A program made the position numbers and the translations under genes. A stretch of 64,000 nucleotides of DNA from an uncultured Bacteroidales bacterium (GTDB taxonomy: Bacteria; Bacteroidota; Bacteroidia; Bacteroidales; UBA932): positions 1 through 64,000 of the forward strand of contig CAMXAU010000005.1 in the NCBI GenBank assembly GCA_947179325.1, read 5' to 3'. Shown here piece after piece: positions 37,375-46,736 of the stretch. Under the pieces are notes generated by a model that saw only the letters and a program-made list of their open reading frames with translations, did no database searches and was not told where the DNA came from. Position 1 is the first letter of the stretch. Every line of letters begins with the position of its first letter.

Positions 37375-40300
37375 TCATTCCTGGACAGGGCTCGGGTTCT
37401 GCTTCCTGAATTCACTTGGCGAAAGTTCAAAATGACGCCTGAAGCATATGCTGAAATACTTCGGGTTGACAAATCCTGTCATTACAGAGATTTCAGATAT
37501 GGTGAATTCCGATTCCCTGAGAAGCTGGGCTGCACGCTTCAGGCGGACGTCCATGATGAACTCCTTTATGGACATACCTGTAATGTCATTGATCTTGCGA
37601 TAGAGTATCGTACGCCCGTAGGCCATGTCAGAGACAAAGGAATCCACATCATAGTCGCTGTTGTCCATATTCCTCTCGATATTGTCCATCGCCTTTTTCA
37701 GAAGTTCCTCATCCATTGAAGATATTGTCAGCTTAGATGGCTCCGCGATATATTTCTTGCTATATATCTCCTTAAGCTGCTTCATTGAACCAATCAGATT
37801 GTCTATCTGCTTCAGCAGATAATCTATGTCAACAGGCTTGTCCATGAAAACGCTTGCACCGCATTCCATTGCCCTCAACCTGTTGTCATCCTGGTTTCCG
37901 GCACCGGACAGCACTATGACAGGGATATGGCTCGTCCTTATATCCGAACGGATCTGGCGGCATACCTCGAATCCGTCTGCATCCGGCATCATCAAGTCCG
38001 TAACCACCAGCTGCGGACTTACCTTCAATGTCTTGGATATCCCGTCAGAGCCATTTGCCGAGGAATAGACATTATATTTCCTTGACAATCTGATTTCCAT
38101 ATAGTTCCTCAGATTGACATCGTCCTCTATAATTACAATCGAGTTAGGCTTGCGCATGCCGGCAGACTCCACTTTCTGCACAGACGTCTCAGACATAAGG
38201 TTATCAGCCTCGGACACAGCATATTCATAGCGTCCATCCGTTTCCCCTTTCAAGCCTTCCACAGGAGAAAAAGGAAGCTGGACATCGAATGACACGGTTG
38301 AGTTTTCCGAATTAAGGATAATACGTCCTCCAAGGTTATCCACCAGCTCCTTTACAATAGCCAGCCCCAGTCCCGTACTGCTCTCTATCGTATTTTCAGC
38401 TGACGGGACACGTGAAAACGCATTGAAAATAATCTCTCTCTTGTCTTCCGGTATATCAGAGCCTGTATTTGTCACATTTATTGATATCCATTCGTTTCCC
38501 CCGGAGTCCGGCACGGTTCCAGCCATTGATATGGACAGCCCTACAAATCCCTCCTGAGGAGCATATTTAAACGCATTTGAAAGCAGGTTGGTAACAATCT
38601 TCTCCAATACATCATGGTCGAATGACGTGTAGAAACTCTCCACAGAAGTCCTGAAATCTGTCTCCATGTCCTTACCGCTCGCTATATTCTCAAACAGCGA
38701 AAAAATATTGCGGACAAACCTCACCAGGTCCCCAGGCCTGCAGTCCAGCGAAAGCTTCTGGCTCTCAATCTCCCTGAACTGCAGCAGCTGGCTTATCATA
38801 CGCTGTATGCGCGCTGCATTCTGCTCGATGAGATTCACATATTTCATCGCAGGGGAATTTGCCGGGACATGTTCCTTCAGCTGCCTGAGAGGGTCCATAA
38901 CAAGTGTCAGTGGAGTCTTCAGGTCATGCGATATGCTTGTGAAGAAATTAATCCTTGCCTGTGTCAGCTCCCTCATGTTCTTCTCCTTTATCTTCTCCAG
39001 TTCCAGCCTGTGCTCAAGCAGCTTCTTGTTTGTAAAAAACTGCCAGCACACAAAGATGATAACCATGGCAATTACAGCATATGCCATATATGCCCAGACT
39101 GAAAGGAAAGGCGACGGGCTTACCTCAAAGCGCAGAGAAGACACCTTGTCCCCCCATACACCATCATTGTTCGCGGCCTTTACTTCAAACAGGTACCTTC
39201 CAGGCCTCATGTTAAAGAAAGACACCGTCCGCTGCCCCTGCGGGAGAACCATCCAGTCATCAGAGAGACCTTTCATCCGGTATGCATACTGGTTCTCATC
39301 CGCATTCAGATAGCTGTCAGACGACAGGAGGACACCGAAATTGGACTGCCTGTGCGAAAGCCTTATGCATTCATCCGGGTCATCTCCGGTAAACACGGAA
39401 ATGGACTTTTCAAGAGGTGAATCCTTTTCACCGGGCAAGACGACATTGCTGTTGATCTGGAAGCCGGTAAAGAACACCTTCGGCTTCTGGCTGTTGAATG
39501 AGATCCCTGAGGGGCTGAACATCATGAAGCCATCAGTTCCCCCAAACATGATCTCGCCGCATGAAGTCTTGAAATACGACCTTATATAATATGAGCCGCA
39601 GTTGTCATTGCTGTCTATCCTTGACTTAGAGAACTTCCCGGTATCATGGCCATAGACATAGATACCGCTGTCCGTGGCAAGCCATATGTCACCGGAGATA
39701 TCGTCCTGGACAATCCCGAACACAGTCTTGCCCATAAGGCTCTGTCCGGCGGCATCAGCAAAACTGCAATATCTCCCGTCAGCATACAGGACATTCACAC
39801 CTCCTCCGGCTGTACCAAGCCATATATCACCGGCGGCTGTCCTGCAGAAAGCTGTCAGGTTGTTCGCTGCAAACGGGCTTCCCTCAAGGACATAATGCCT
39901 GAGCACTTTGCGTGTCTCAACATCAACGACAAAAAATCCCGAATGAGAGACAAGGCACAGATTGCCGTCATCATCATGGAACATCATCTCGACTGCAAGC
40001 CTCCTGTAAGGAGAGCCGTTCTCGTCCATGATCTGGACATCCTCAATCACGTCGCTCCCATTTTTCTTGTATCTGAGATTCTCGTCCGGACTTGACAGCC
40101 ATATCCCGTCCTTCCCTTCAGTCAGGAAGTCATAAACACTCAGCGGATACTGCGAAGAAGACCCGGCTACTCTGCGGAACCTGCCTGCTACCGGATCATA
40201 CATCTGCACTCCGCCATTGAACGACGCCACCCATATCACGCCGTCATCATCTCTCCATATCCTCTTGATAAAGTCAGATGCCAGTCCGCTCCCGTCAGAA

Positions 40301-41457
40301 TGGGTGATATAGCTGAACCTGCCGGTCTGCCTGTCAAGCAACGAGATGCCTCCCCCTTCTGTCCCGACCCATAGATTACCGTTCCGGTCCTCGGCAAAAC
40401 AGCTTACAATCGGGTGCGACAATCCGCCAGGCCTTGCAGTAAAGAACGAGACATTGCTTTCTGCCAATGTGCTGTAGGCAAGTTTTCCTCCATATGTACC
40501 GATCCACAGCCCTCCATCTGGATCTGGAAAGATCGACCATACTGAATTATTGGGAAGAGAATATGGACGCTCCAGGTCCATACGCAGCAGACGCGTCTCT
40601 CCAGACTCCGGTTCAAGAAGCAGGAGACCGGCCTGTGTGGCCATCCAGATGATCCCGGACGGGTCACGGTACAGGACCTTTGCACTTGAGGAACGCTCGG
40701 GAATCATCCTGCTGACAGAAGAGCATCTGGCAGTCCCGTCAGCAGTACAGATGAAAAGGCCGTCCATCAAGGTCAGCACATATACGCAATCATCATATTT
40801 CAGGACATCCTTGATTTCCGTATCCGGACCGCCTATCAAGGCAAACGGAATGAACTCCCTGCTGTCACGGGCATATTTCAGAAGCATGTTCCCGACAGAG
40901 GCGTAGACATCATCCTCCGTGCAGAACACAGAAGACACATTTTTCATCGGAGCCTCTCCCGGCATTATATCAAAACGCTCCGCTCCGCCAGCGAAGTCAT
41001 CTGCAAGGAACATTTCAAGCCTGCCATTGCGCACCATCCAGACCTCACCGCTGCCAGTGACATCAAAAGGGCCTATATTCCCCTCAAAGACACAGCTGAA
41101 CGACATGCTGCCGTAGTCAAACAATATCAGCCCGTGGTTGCTGCCGACAAACAGGAGCCTGTCCTTCCCGGCAGTCTTGACCTCACCGAAATTCCATGAA
41201 TCCGGAGGAGCGATCCTTGTCACCTGCTCCTCCATGCGGACAAAGTCACTGCCGTCATACATGCAGAGGGCCTCATGTCCGCTGAACCATATCCTTCCGA
41301 CTTTGTCCTTTGCTATACTGTGGATTCCACCGTAGTATGTTGTGTTCTCCACCGTATGGAAGCTGTATAGAGGTATTTCACCTGCATCCATCACCACGCC
41401 AGCCGATAAAGTCATCAGCATGGCAAACAATCCTGCAATCCTGTACAATGATGCCAT
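37375..41457 (-). CDS. Hybrid two-component system sensor-regulator (HTCS)
   Basis: The 1360-residue one-protein signalling system has a signal peptide at 1-25 and periplasmic Reg_prop beta-propeller blades over about 45-655 (IWFSG, LWIGT, LWVGT, IWLGT repeats). A Y_Y_Y domain spans about 720-780 and a transmembrane helix about 785-808. The HisKA domain has H844 in SISHDLKTPL, the ATPase NLLSNAFKYAP is near 960, the receiver has D1154 in VVTDLMMPD, and an AraC-type HTH spans about 1265-1352. HTCS proteins bind oligosaccharides in the periplasm and activate their PUL. It lies directly upstream of, and co-oriented with, the upper block. I saw no clear promoter in the 126 bp before it. Confidence 0.97.
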   Translation of the reverse strand: MASLYRIAGLFAMLMTLSAGVVMDAGEIPLYSFHTVENTTYYGGIHSIAKDKVGRIWFSGHEALCMYDGSDFVRMEEQVTRIAPPDSWNFGEVKTAGKDRLLFVGSNHGLILFDYGSMSFSCVFEGNIGPFDVTGSGEVWMVRNGRLEMFLADDFAGGAERFDIMPGEAPMKNVSSVFCTEDDVYASVGNMLLKYARDSREFIPFALIGGPDTEIKDVLKYDDCVYVLTLMDGLFICTADGTARCSSVSRMIPERSSSAKVLYRDPSGIIWMATQAGLLLLEPESGETRLLRMDLERPYSLPNNSVWSIFPDPDGGLWIGTYGGKLAYSTLAESNVSFFTARPGGLSHPIVSCFAEDRNGNLWVGTEGGGISLLDRQTGRFSYITHSDGSGLASDFIKRIWRDDDGVIWVASFNGGVQMYDPVAGRFRRVAGSSSQYPLSVYDFLTEGKDGIWLSSPDENLRYKKNGSDVIEDVQIMDENGSPYRRLAVEMMFHDDDGNLCLVSHSGFFVVDVETRKVLRHYVLEGSPFAANNLTAFCRTAAGDIWLGTAGGGVNVLYADGRYCSFADAAGQSLMGKTVFGIVQDDISGDIWLATDSGIYVYGHDTGKFSKSRIDSNDNCGSYYIRSYFKTSCGEIMFGGTDGFMMFSPSGISFNSQKPKVFFTGFQINSNVVLPGEKDSPLEKSISVFTGDDPDECIRLSHRQSNFGVLLSSDSYLNADENQYAYRMKGLSDDWMVLPQGQRTVSFFNMRPGRYLFEVKAANNDGVWGDKVSSLRFEVSPSPFLSVWAYMAYAVIAMVIIFVCWQFFTNKKLLEHRLELEKIKEKNMRELTQARINFFTSISHDLKTPLTLVMDPLRQLKEHVPANSPAMKYVNLIEQNAARIQRMISQLLQFREIESQKLSLDCRPGDLVRFVRNIFSLFENIASGKDMETDFRTSVESFYTSFDHDVLEKIVTNLLSNAFKYAPQEGFVGLSISMAGTVPDSGGNEWISINVTNTGSDIPEDKREIIFNAFSRVPSAENTIESSTGLGLAIVKELVDNLGGRIILNSENSTVSFDVQLPFSPVEGLKGETDGRYEYAVSEADNLMSETSVQKVESAGMRKPNSIVIIEDDVNLRNYMEIRLSRKYNVYSSANGSDGISKTLKVSPQLVVTDLMMPDADGFEVCRQIRSDIRTSHIPVIVLSGAGNQDDNRLRAMECGASVFMDKPVDIDYLLKQIDNLIGSMKQLKEIYSKKYIAEPSKLTISSMDEELLKKAMDNIERNMDNSDYDVDSFVSDMAYGRTILYRKINDITGMSIKEFIMDVRLKRAAQLLRESEFTISEISVMTGFVNPKYFSICFRRHFELSPSEFRKQNPSPVQE

Positions 41458-41521
41458 AATCTCTTCCTGCTATTTTTCAGAACGCCAATATACTAAGAAT
41501 CCTCTGAATTCCATATGATAA

Positions 41522-41558
41522 AGGCTCTTTTCAGCAGCATTGATGCCGGAAAGAGCCT
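41522..41558 (-). terminator. Hairpin after uxuA
   Basis: The 9-bp arms AGGCTCTTT (41522-41530) and AAAGAGCCT (41550-41558) surround a 19-nt loop, 25 bp after the uxuA stop. A weak T-rich sequence (TTATCAT) follows on the minus strand. It separates the uronate operon from the HTCS gene. Confidence 0.65.
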
Positions 41559-41583
41559 ACTTTCATCAATAAATATCCGGAGC

Positions 41584-42756
41584 TCACCTCCCCATAGACC
41601 GGGCTATCCCGATCTCGAGTCCGCGCAGTTCCGCAAGGGAGCGTAGACGTCCATAGCAGCTGTAGCCTGGATTCGACTTACGGTTCAGGTCGTCGCACAT
41701 CTGATGGCCATGGTCCGGGCGAAGATAGATACTGCATCCTCGCCTCTGCTCTACCTCAAGAAGAGCCTTCATCATCTCATAGACAGGCACATCGCCTTCA
41801 AGAAGGTTCGCTTCATAGAAATTCCCTTCTTCATCACGCTTTGTACTGCGCAGATGCACAAAATCTATACGGTCACCGAATTCAATCATCATTGCCGGGC
41901 AGTCATTGTCCGGACGTACCCCGAAAGACCCTGTACAGAGGTTCAATCCGTTTGAAGGGTTCGGGACAGCCTCTACAAGTTTCCTGAAATCATCTGCAGT
42001 GCTCATGATGCGCGGCAGGCCGAGAATAGGATAAGGAGGGTCATCCGGATGTATGACCATACGGCTGCCGACCTCGTCACACACAGGGCAGACCTGCTGC
42101 AGGAAGAATACCAGATTGCTGCGGAGCGTGTCAGCATCTATGCCTTTATAGCGGTCAAGGGCTTTCTGGAACTGGTCAAGGGTAAAGCTTTCCTCGCTGC
42201 CCGGAAGCCCGGCTATCATGTTCCTTGTGATGAGCTGCTTCTCGGCATCGTCCATCTGCCTGTATCGCGCCTCCGCCTTTGCAATGTCTTCCGCACTGTA
42301 TTCATTTTCCGCACCGGGACGCCTGAGGATAAACAGGTCGAATGCAAGAAAGGCAGCCCTTTCAAACCTAAGTGCACGGCTTCCGTCAGGCATCTCATAT
42401 GAAAGGTTCGTGCGTGTCCAGTCAAGGACAGGCATGAAGTTATATGTTATGACCTTGATGCCGCATTCTGCCAGGTTGCGGATTGTCTGCTTGTAGTTAT
42501 CTATATATTTAAGGTATTCACCCTCGCGGGTCTTGATGTGCTCGTGGACAGGCACGCTTTCCACGACACTCCAGACAAGTCCCTTTTCTGCACATTGCCC
42601 CTGGCGTTTCTTTATTTCTTCAACTGTCCAGACTTCCCCGTTAGGGATATGGTGCAAGGCTGAGACTATATCAGTCACTCCTGCCTGGCGTATATTGTCA
42701 AGGCTCACCGGGTCGCCGGGACCGTACCAGCGCCAGGATTGTTTCATTAAATACAT
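41584..42756 (-). CDS. uxuA: Mannonate dehydratase
   Basis: The 390-residue cytoplasmic enzyme converts D-mannonate to 2-keto-3-deoxy-D-gluconate. Family signatures are [12 protein letters not shown], the [11 protein letters not shown] block, HPDDPP and LRPDHGHQ, the last three providing metal-binding His and Asp. The length matches UxuA. The first ATG (42756) is favoured over M4 because AAGGA lies 9 nt upstream of it. It follows the SDR reductase gene by 86 bp in one operon. With that enzyme it channels glucuronate-derived fructuronate toward KDG. Confidence 0.95.
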   Translation of the reverse strand: MYLMKQSWRWYGPGDPVSLDNIRQAGVTDIVSALHHIPNGEVWTVEEIKKRQGQCAEKGLVWSVVESVPVHEHIKTREGEYLKYIDNYKQTIRNLAECGIKVITYNFMPVLDWTRTNLSYEMPDGSRALRFERAAFLAFDLFILRRPGAENEYSAEDIAKAEARYRQMDDAEKQLITRNMIAGLPGSEESFTLDQFQKALDRYKGIDADTLRSNLVFFLQQVCPVCDEVGSRMVIHPDDPPYPILGLPRIMSTADDFRKLVEAVPNPSNGLNLCTGSFGVRPDNDCPAMMIEFGDRIDFVHLRSTKRDEEGNFYEANLLEGDVPVYEMMKALLEVEQRRGCSIYLRPDHGHQMCDDLNRKSNPGYSCYGRLRSLAELRGLEIGIARSMGR

Positions 42757-42795
42757 GATGGTAATTCCTTATTAAAACTGTTATACTTATTATCC

Positions 42796-42804
42796 GGGGG
42801 GGGG
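42796..42804. repeat. G9 homopolymer between uxuB and uxuA
   Basis: Nine G on the plus strand (C9 in the transcript) lie 40 bp before the uxuA start, next to a small GC hairpin (CCGGC/GCCGG at about 42810-42827). Length changes here could alter mRNA structure or coupling, but this is speculative. Confidence 0.6.
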
Positions 42805-42842
42805 ACTCCGGCCCTGATGAGCCGGGTCGGCTTCCGCCCAAA

Positions 42843-43673
42843 CTATATAGAGAAAGAATTGAAGCCGCCGTCTACAGCCATAATGGTCCCTGTAACGCCC
42901 TTAGACGCATCTGAAGCCAGATAATGGAGAGCACCCACCAGCTCATCAGGCTCAAGGAAACGGCCGAAAGGAGTATGTCCGATAATCTTATGCGAACGGT
43001 CCGTAAGGCTTCCGTCAGGATTAGTAAGCAGGGAACGGTTCTGGTTGGTAAGGAGAAATCCGGGAGCAATCGCATTGACACGCATCCCCTCCCCGAACTT
43101 TATCGCCAGTTCCCCTGCAAGCCACTGCGTCCAGCTGTACAGGGCAGACTTGGCCATGCCATAGCCGCAAACACGCGTAAGAGGACGGAACGACGACATG
43201 CTGCAGAAATTCACGATGCTTCCCTTCCTGCCATTCTCCACCATGCTTTTAGCAAACACCCTGGTCGGCAATATCGTCCCTATTATATTAAGTTCAAACA
43301 CCTTGCGCGTAGCATCGATATCCATGTCAAAAATAGTCTGCTCAGGGGTGACATTCGCAGGTCCCATGTTTCCACCTGCCGCATTCAGAAGTATATCGAT
43401 TCTGCCATATGCCTCCATTACATCCTTGCAGTTCTGTTCAAGCACCTCTGCATCAAGGACATTGGTAGCAAGAAACATTGCATCTCCCCCTTCAGACTTG
43501 ATCTCCTCCACAAGTTTCTCTCCTATTTCACGTGCACGCTCCAGGTCAAGCAGTACAACCTTTGCTCCCTGGGATGCAAAATACTTTACAATTGTAGCTC
43601 CCAGGACCCCGCAGGCACCGGTCATTACGGCAACCCTGCCACTTACATCAAATAAATTCTCCATATATGCCAT
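42843..43673 (-). CDS. uxuB: SDR-type D-mannonate oxidoreductase (fructuronate reductase)
   Basis: The 276-residue short-chain dehydrogenase has the NAD(P) motif TGACGVLG near residue 18, NAAGG near 97-101, and the catalytic YGMAK with Y171 and K175. The approximately 275-residue SDR form paired with uxuA in Bacteroidetes is normally a D-mannonate oxidoreductase. It is unrelated to the long-chain UxuB of Escherichia coli, so the symbol rests on context. It is transcribed divergently from the LacI-type regulator, with a good promoter at 43746-43775. Confidence 0.82.
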   Translation of the reverse strand: MAYMENLFDVSGRVAVMTGACGVLGATIVKYFASQGAKVVLLDLERAREIGEKLVEEIKSEGGDAMFLATNVLDAEVLEQNCKDVMEAYGRIDILLNAAGGNMGPANVTPEQTIFDMDIDATRKVFELNIIGTILPTRVFAKSMVENGRKGSIVNFCSMSSFRPLTRVCGYGMAKSALYSWTQWLAGELAIKFGEGMRVNAIAPGFLLTNQNRSLLTNPDGSLTDRSHKIIGHTPFGRFLEPDELVGALHYLASDASKGVTGTIMAVDGGFNSFSI

Positions 43674-43725
43674 TATCTTTTAGTTTTCAGCCATCTGCAC
43701 TATACTTTTTCACGAAACGCACCCC

Positions 43726-43737
43726 GTGTTCGTACAC
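43726..43737. promoter_or_regulatory. Candidate operator GTGTTCGTACAC
   Basis: This 12-bp sequence is palindromic at 10 of 12 positions with a central CG. It lies at the predicted uxuB transcription start. The neighbouring LacI-type protein is the natural candidate ligand, but one occurrence is not enough for confidence. Confidence 0.3.
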
Positions 43738-43745
43738 AGGACGCA

Positions 43746-43775
43746 CAAAAATAGATATTTTTCTTGAAGAATCAA
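43746..43775 (-). promoter_or_regulatory. uxuB-uxuA promoter
   Basis: The minus-strand -33 TTG (43775-43773), a 19-bp spacer and TATTTTTG (43753-43746) match the Bacteroidetes housekeeping promoter exactly. It overlaps the divergent promoter of the regulator gene. Confidence 0.75.
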
Positions 43776-43794
43776 CAATTTATAGCAATCTTTG
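43764..43794 (+). promoter_or_regulatory. Promoter of the LacI-type regulator gene
   Basis: The -33 TTG (43764-43766), a 20-bp spacer and AATCTTTG (43787-43794, 7/8 of TAnnTTTG) lead to a leader of about 20 nt. AAGGA at 43811-43815 is 6 nt before the ATG. Its -33 lies between the elements of the divergent uxuB promoter, so one bound protein could affect both. Confidence 0.65.
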
Positions 43795-43821
43795 CGAAAA
43801 TCTTTTATATAAGGACACAAA

Positions 43822-44886
43822 ATGGCAAAACAGGTCAAGATTAAAGATATCGCAAGCATGGCAGGCGTCTCTGCCGGAACTGTAGACAGGATTCTGCACA
43901 ACAGGGGCAATGTCTCCGAGGCCAGCAGAGAGGCTGTGGAGCGTGTCCTGAAAGAAGTCGGGTACAAGTCAAACATACACACTTCCGCCATATCGCTGAG
44001 AAGAGAATACAACATCGTGATCACTACGCCGATGGCCAGTCCGGGCGAATACTGGGAGTCGATACAGAACGGCATCGGACACGCCATCCAGGAGTATTCT
44101 GACATCAGCATCATATGCAGATACCTGAACTACAACCAGTTTGACATCTACTCATGCAGGGCGGCCTACAATACGGTCATGGAGAACAACCCGGATGCCG
44201 TCATTATAGGTGCAACTTTCATCACAGAGACGCAGGAACTCTGCCGCGAACTTGACAATTCACGCATACCATACGTGTTCATAGACTCCAGCATAGAAGG
44301 GACAAACCCTATTGCCACTTTCACAACAGACCAGTACACTTGCGGCTACCTCACAGGCAAACTCATAAGGTCGATGGTTCCAGACAGCAGTGAAATCGCC
44401 ATGTTCGGCGTAAAGCGTATCGGCAACCAGCATTCGAGCAATTCCACAGAAAGAAGAAAAGGCTTCATAAAATATTTTGCAGAGACTCCACAGACCACGA
44501 TAAAGGAGGCCCTGTTCTCTATGCTGAACCCGGAAGAGAACGAGAAGACTGTACTGGAGTTCTTCCGTGAGAACAGCCGGGTCCGCGGAGTTGCCGTAAT
44601 CAATTCAAGGGGCAACATAATAGCTGACATCCTGAAGAAAAACGGGATTGACGGAATAACGATAATATCATTCGACCTCACATCAAACAACATCAGGTGC
44701 ATCCGGGACGGAAGCATATCCGCCCTGCTCTGCCAGAGACCGGAGCTGCAGGGATTCAATGCAGTCAAGTCAATAATACATTATCTGCTGTATAAAAAGA
44801 AAGAGGAGCAGGTGCACCACATAATGCCTATCGACATTATCTTCAAGGAGAATCTTCCATACTATAGAGAATTCATGGAAGTGTAG
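43822..44886 (+). CDS. LacI-family transcriptional regulator
   Basis: The 354-residue protein has an N-terminal LacI helix-turn-helix (IKDIASMAGVSAGTVDRIL, residues 7-25) and hinge, then a periplasmic-binding-protein-like effector domain from about 65. It sits between the divergent uxuB-uxuA and kduI-kduD units. A role as uronate-responsive regulator, with KDG or a related sugar acid as effector, follows from position and not from any residue I can identify. Confidence 0.88.
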   Translation: MAKQVKIKDIASMAGVSAGTVDRILHNRGNVSEASREAVERVLKEVGYKSNIHTSAISLRREYNIVITTPMASPGEYWESIQNGIGHAIQEYSDISIICRYLNYNQFDIYSCRAAYNTVMENNPDAVIIGATFITETQELCRELDNSRIPYVFIDSSIEGTNPIATFTTDQYTCGYLTGKLIRSMVPDSSEIAMFGVKRIGNQHSSNSTERRKGFIKYFAETPQTTIKEALFSMLNPEENEKTVLEFFRENSRVRGVAVINSRGNIIADILKKNGIDGITIISFDLTSNNIRCIRDGSISALLCQRPELQGFNAVKSIIHYLLYKKKEEQVHHIMPIDIIFKENLPYYREFMEV

Positions 44887-44893
44887 GAACTCA

Positions 44894-44903
44894 TTGTGCA
44901 CAA
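44894..44903. promoter_or_regulatory. Perfect palindrome TTGTGCACAA
   Basis: This perfect 10-bp palindrome lies 8 bp after the regulator stop and about 50 bp upstream of the kduI -33 element. It is a possible operator. A second candidate, ACCGCGCACGGT (44936-44947, 4-bp arms), lies between it and the promoter. Confidence 0.3.
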
Positions 44904-44952
44904 GCACAGAACATAAATGCACAAAAATTTCCGTTACCGCGCACGGTTTTTT

Positions 44953-44982
44953 TTGACATTAATATTTTCATGTCTATATTTG
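44953..44982 (+). promoter_or_regulatory. kduI promoter
   Basis: A -33 TTG (44953-44955, end of a T8G run), a 19-bp spacer and TATATTTG (44975-44982) match the consensus fully. The predicted transcript starts near 44988, which excludes an open-frame ATG at 44970 and fixes kduI at 45042. Confidence 0.8.
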
Positions 44983-45041
44983 CCACGGATTCCAGGAAAA
45001 CCGGAGAATCTCCCAATGAAACAATAAAACAGAAATACGAC

Positions 45042-45884
45042 ATGAAAACAAACAGTGAAGTACGCTATGCTGCACATCCGGACGATGTGAAGCATTATGA
45101 CACCAGGAAGCTGCGCGAGAACTATCTTATCGAGAAGGTATTTTCTGCAGATGAAGTAAATCTTGTCTATACAATGCACGACAGGATGATTGCAGGTGGA
45201 GTAATGCCTGTCAATGAGGCTGTAGAGCTTAAGCCGATAGACATCCTGAGAAACGGGTATTTTCTCGGAAGACGCGAGCTCGGTATCTTCAATGTAGGAG
45301 GCGAAGGGACAGTGAAGGCAGGTGACAGCACATATAAGATGGCATACAAGGAAGCGCTGTATCTTGGAAAAGGAGACAGGAAAATCACATTCGAGAGCGC
45401 AGACAAGAACAATCCTGCAAAATTCTACTTCTGCTCCACCCCGGCACACACCTCATACCCTGACCATCTCACAACACGCGAGAATGCAGTCAAGATGGAA
45501 CTCGGCACACTTGAGGAAAGCAACCACCGCATTATCAACAGGATGCTCGTAAAGGAGGTCGTGCCAACATGCCAGCTCCAGATGGGAATGACAGAGCTGA
45601 AGCCGGGAAGTACATGGAACACAATGCCGGCGCATACACACAACAGGCGCATGGAAGTGTATTTCTACTTCGAGATTCCGGAAGACCAGGCAATCTGCCA
45701 CTTCATGGGCCAGCCTGACGAGACCCGCCACATCTGGATGAAAGACGGACAGGCTGTAATCTCTCCGGAATGGAGCATACATTCAGCATGTGCGACCAAG
45801 AACTACACATTCATCTGGGCCATGGGAGGAGAGAACCTTGACTACGGCGACATGGACGGATGCGCCACATCAGACCTGAAATAA
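45042..45884 (+). CDS. kduI: 5-dehydro-4-deoxy-D-glucuronate isomerase
   Basis: The 280-residue cytoplasmic enzyme converts 4-deoxy-L-threo-5-hexosulose uronate, formed from unsaturated uronates, to 3-deoxy-D-glycero-2,5-hexodiulosonate. KduI signatures are the IGVLN-like FNVGGEGTV core and the zinc-binding MPAHTHNRRMEVYFYFE, with a further His in SPEWSIHSACAT. The length is normal for the family. KduD follows 43 bp downstream. Its presence implies that unsaturated uronates are made, although no polysaccharide lyase or GH88/GH105 lies in the window. Confidence 0.95.
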   Translation: MKTNSEVRYAAHPDDVKHYDTRKLRENYLIEKVFSADEVNLVYTMHDRMIAGGVMPVNEAVELKPIDILRNGYFLGRRELGIFNVGGEGTVKAGDSTYKMAYKEALYLGKGDRKITFESADKNNPAKFYFCSTPAHTSYPDHLTTRENAVKMELGTLEESNHRIINRMLVKEVVPTCQLQMGMTELKPGSTWNTMPAHTHNRRMEVYFYFEIPEDQAICHFMGQPDETRHIWMKDGQAVISPEWSIHSACATKNYTFIWAMGGENLDYGDMDGCATSDLK

Positions 45885-45927
45885 CCATTCCAGACGAAAA
45901 TAACAATTCATTAAAACTATAATTAAG

Positions 45928-46722
45928 ATGGTAAATTTTTCACTTGAAGGAAAAATTGCCCTTGTAACAGGGGCATCGTATGGTATCGGCTTTGCGCTTG
46001 CCACAGCATTTGCAGAGGCCGGAGCTAAGATTGCATTCAATGACATCAAGCAGGAACTTGTAGACAAAGGCATTGCGGCATACAAGGAGAAAGGTATTGA
46101 GGCTAAAGGATATGTATGCGATGTGACTGACGAGGACCAGGTGAATGAACTTGTTGCGAAGATAGAGAAAGACCTCGGGACAATAGACATCCTTGTCAAC
46201 AATGCAGGTATCATCAAGCGCATCCCTATGACTGAGATGAAGGCATCGGAATTCCGCCAGGTAATTGACGTGGACCTCAACGCACCGTTCATCGTTTCAA
46301 AGGCAGTCATCCCGTCAATGATCAGGAAAGGCGGCGGAAAGATCATCAACATCTGCTCAATGATGTCAGAGCTTGGCCGTGAGACAGTATCTGCATATGC
46401 AGCTGCAAAGGGAGGCCTCAAGATGCTTACACGCAACATCGCTTCTGAATACGGAGAATACAACATCCAGTGCAACGGCATCGGCCCGGGCTATATCGCA
46501 ACACCTCAGACAGCACCTCTGCGCGAGCGTCAGGAAGACGGTTCACGTCATCCGTTCGATGCATTCATCGTTGCAAAGACCCCTGCTGCCCGCTGGGGTA
46601 CACCGGAAGACCTGATGGGACCGGCAGTATTCCTCGCTTCATCTGCATCTGACTTCGTAAACGGACACGTGCTCTATGTTGACGGCGGAATACTTGCATA
46701 TATCGGAAAACAGCCACAATAA
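45928..46722 (+). CDS. kduD: SDR dehydrogenase, KduD / gluconate 5-dehydrogenase type
   Basis: The 264-residue short-chain dehydrogenase has TGASYGIG (residues 14-21), NNAG at 91-94, S144 and the catalytic Y157/K161. It is expected to reduce the KduI product to 2-keto-3-deoxy-D-gluconate. Sequence alone does not separate KduD from gluconate 5-dehydrogenases, but the partner kduI immediately upstream favours KduD. Confidence 0.88.
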   Translation: MVNFSLEGKIALVTGASYGIGFALATAFAEAGAKIAFNDIKQELVDKGIAAYKEKGIEAKGYVCDVTDEDQVNELVAKIEKDLGTIDILVNNAGIIKRIPMTEMKASEFRQVIDVDLNAPFIVSKAVIPSMIRKGGGKIINICSMMSELGRETVSAYAAAKGGLKMLTRNIASEYGEYNIQCNGIGPGYIATPQTAPLRERQEDGSRHPFDAFIVAKTPAARWGTPEDLMGPAVFLASSASDFVNGHVLYVDGGILAYIGKQPQ

Positions 46723-46736
46723 TTTTCCTCAGTACG

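Noticed and set aside
42924..43655. Plus-strand open frame of 243 codons opposite the SDR gene
   Set aside because: The minus strand encodes a complete SDR with catalytic motifs. The opposite frame lacks a domain and a promoter.
42843..43673. Generic gluconate dehydrogenase for the SDR beside uxuA
   Set aside because: Pairing with mannonate dehydratase in one operon favours fructuronate reductase, although the sequence alone does not decide.
44970..45041. Longer kduI start at 44970
   Set aside because: That ATG lies upstream of the consensus -7 box, and the extension is not part of the family's usual 280 residues.
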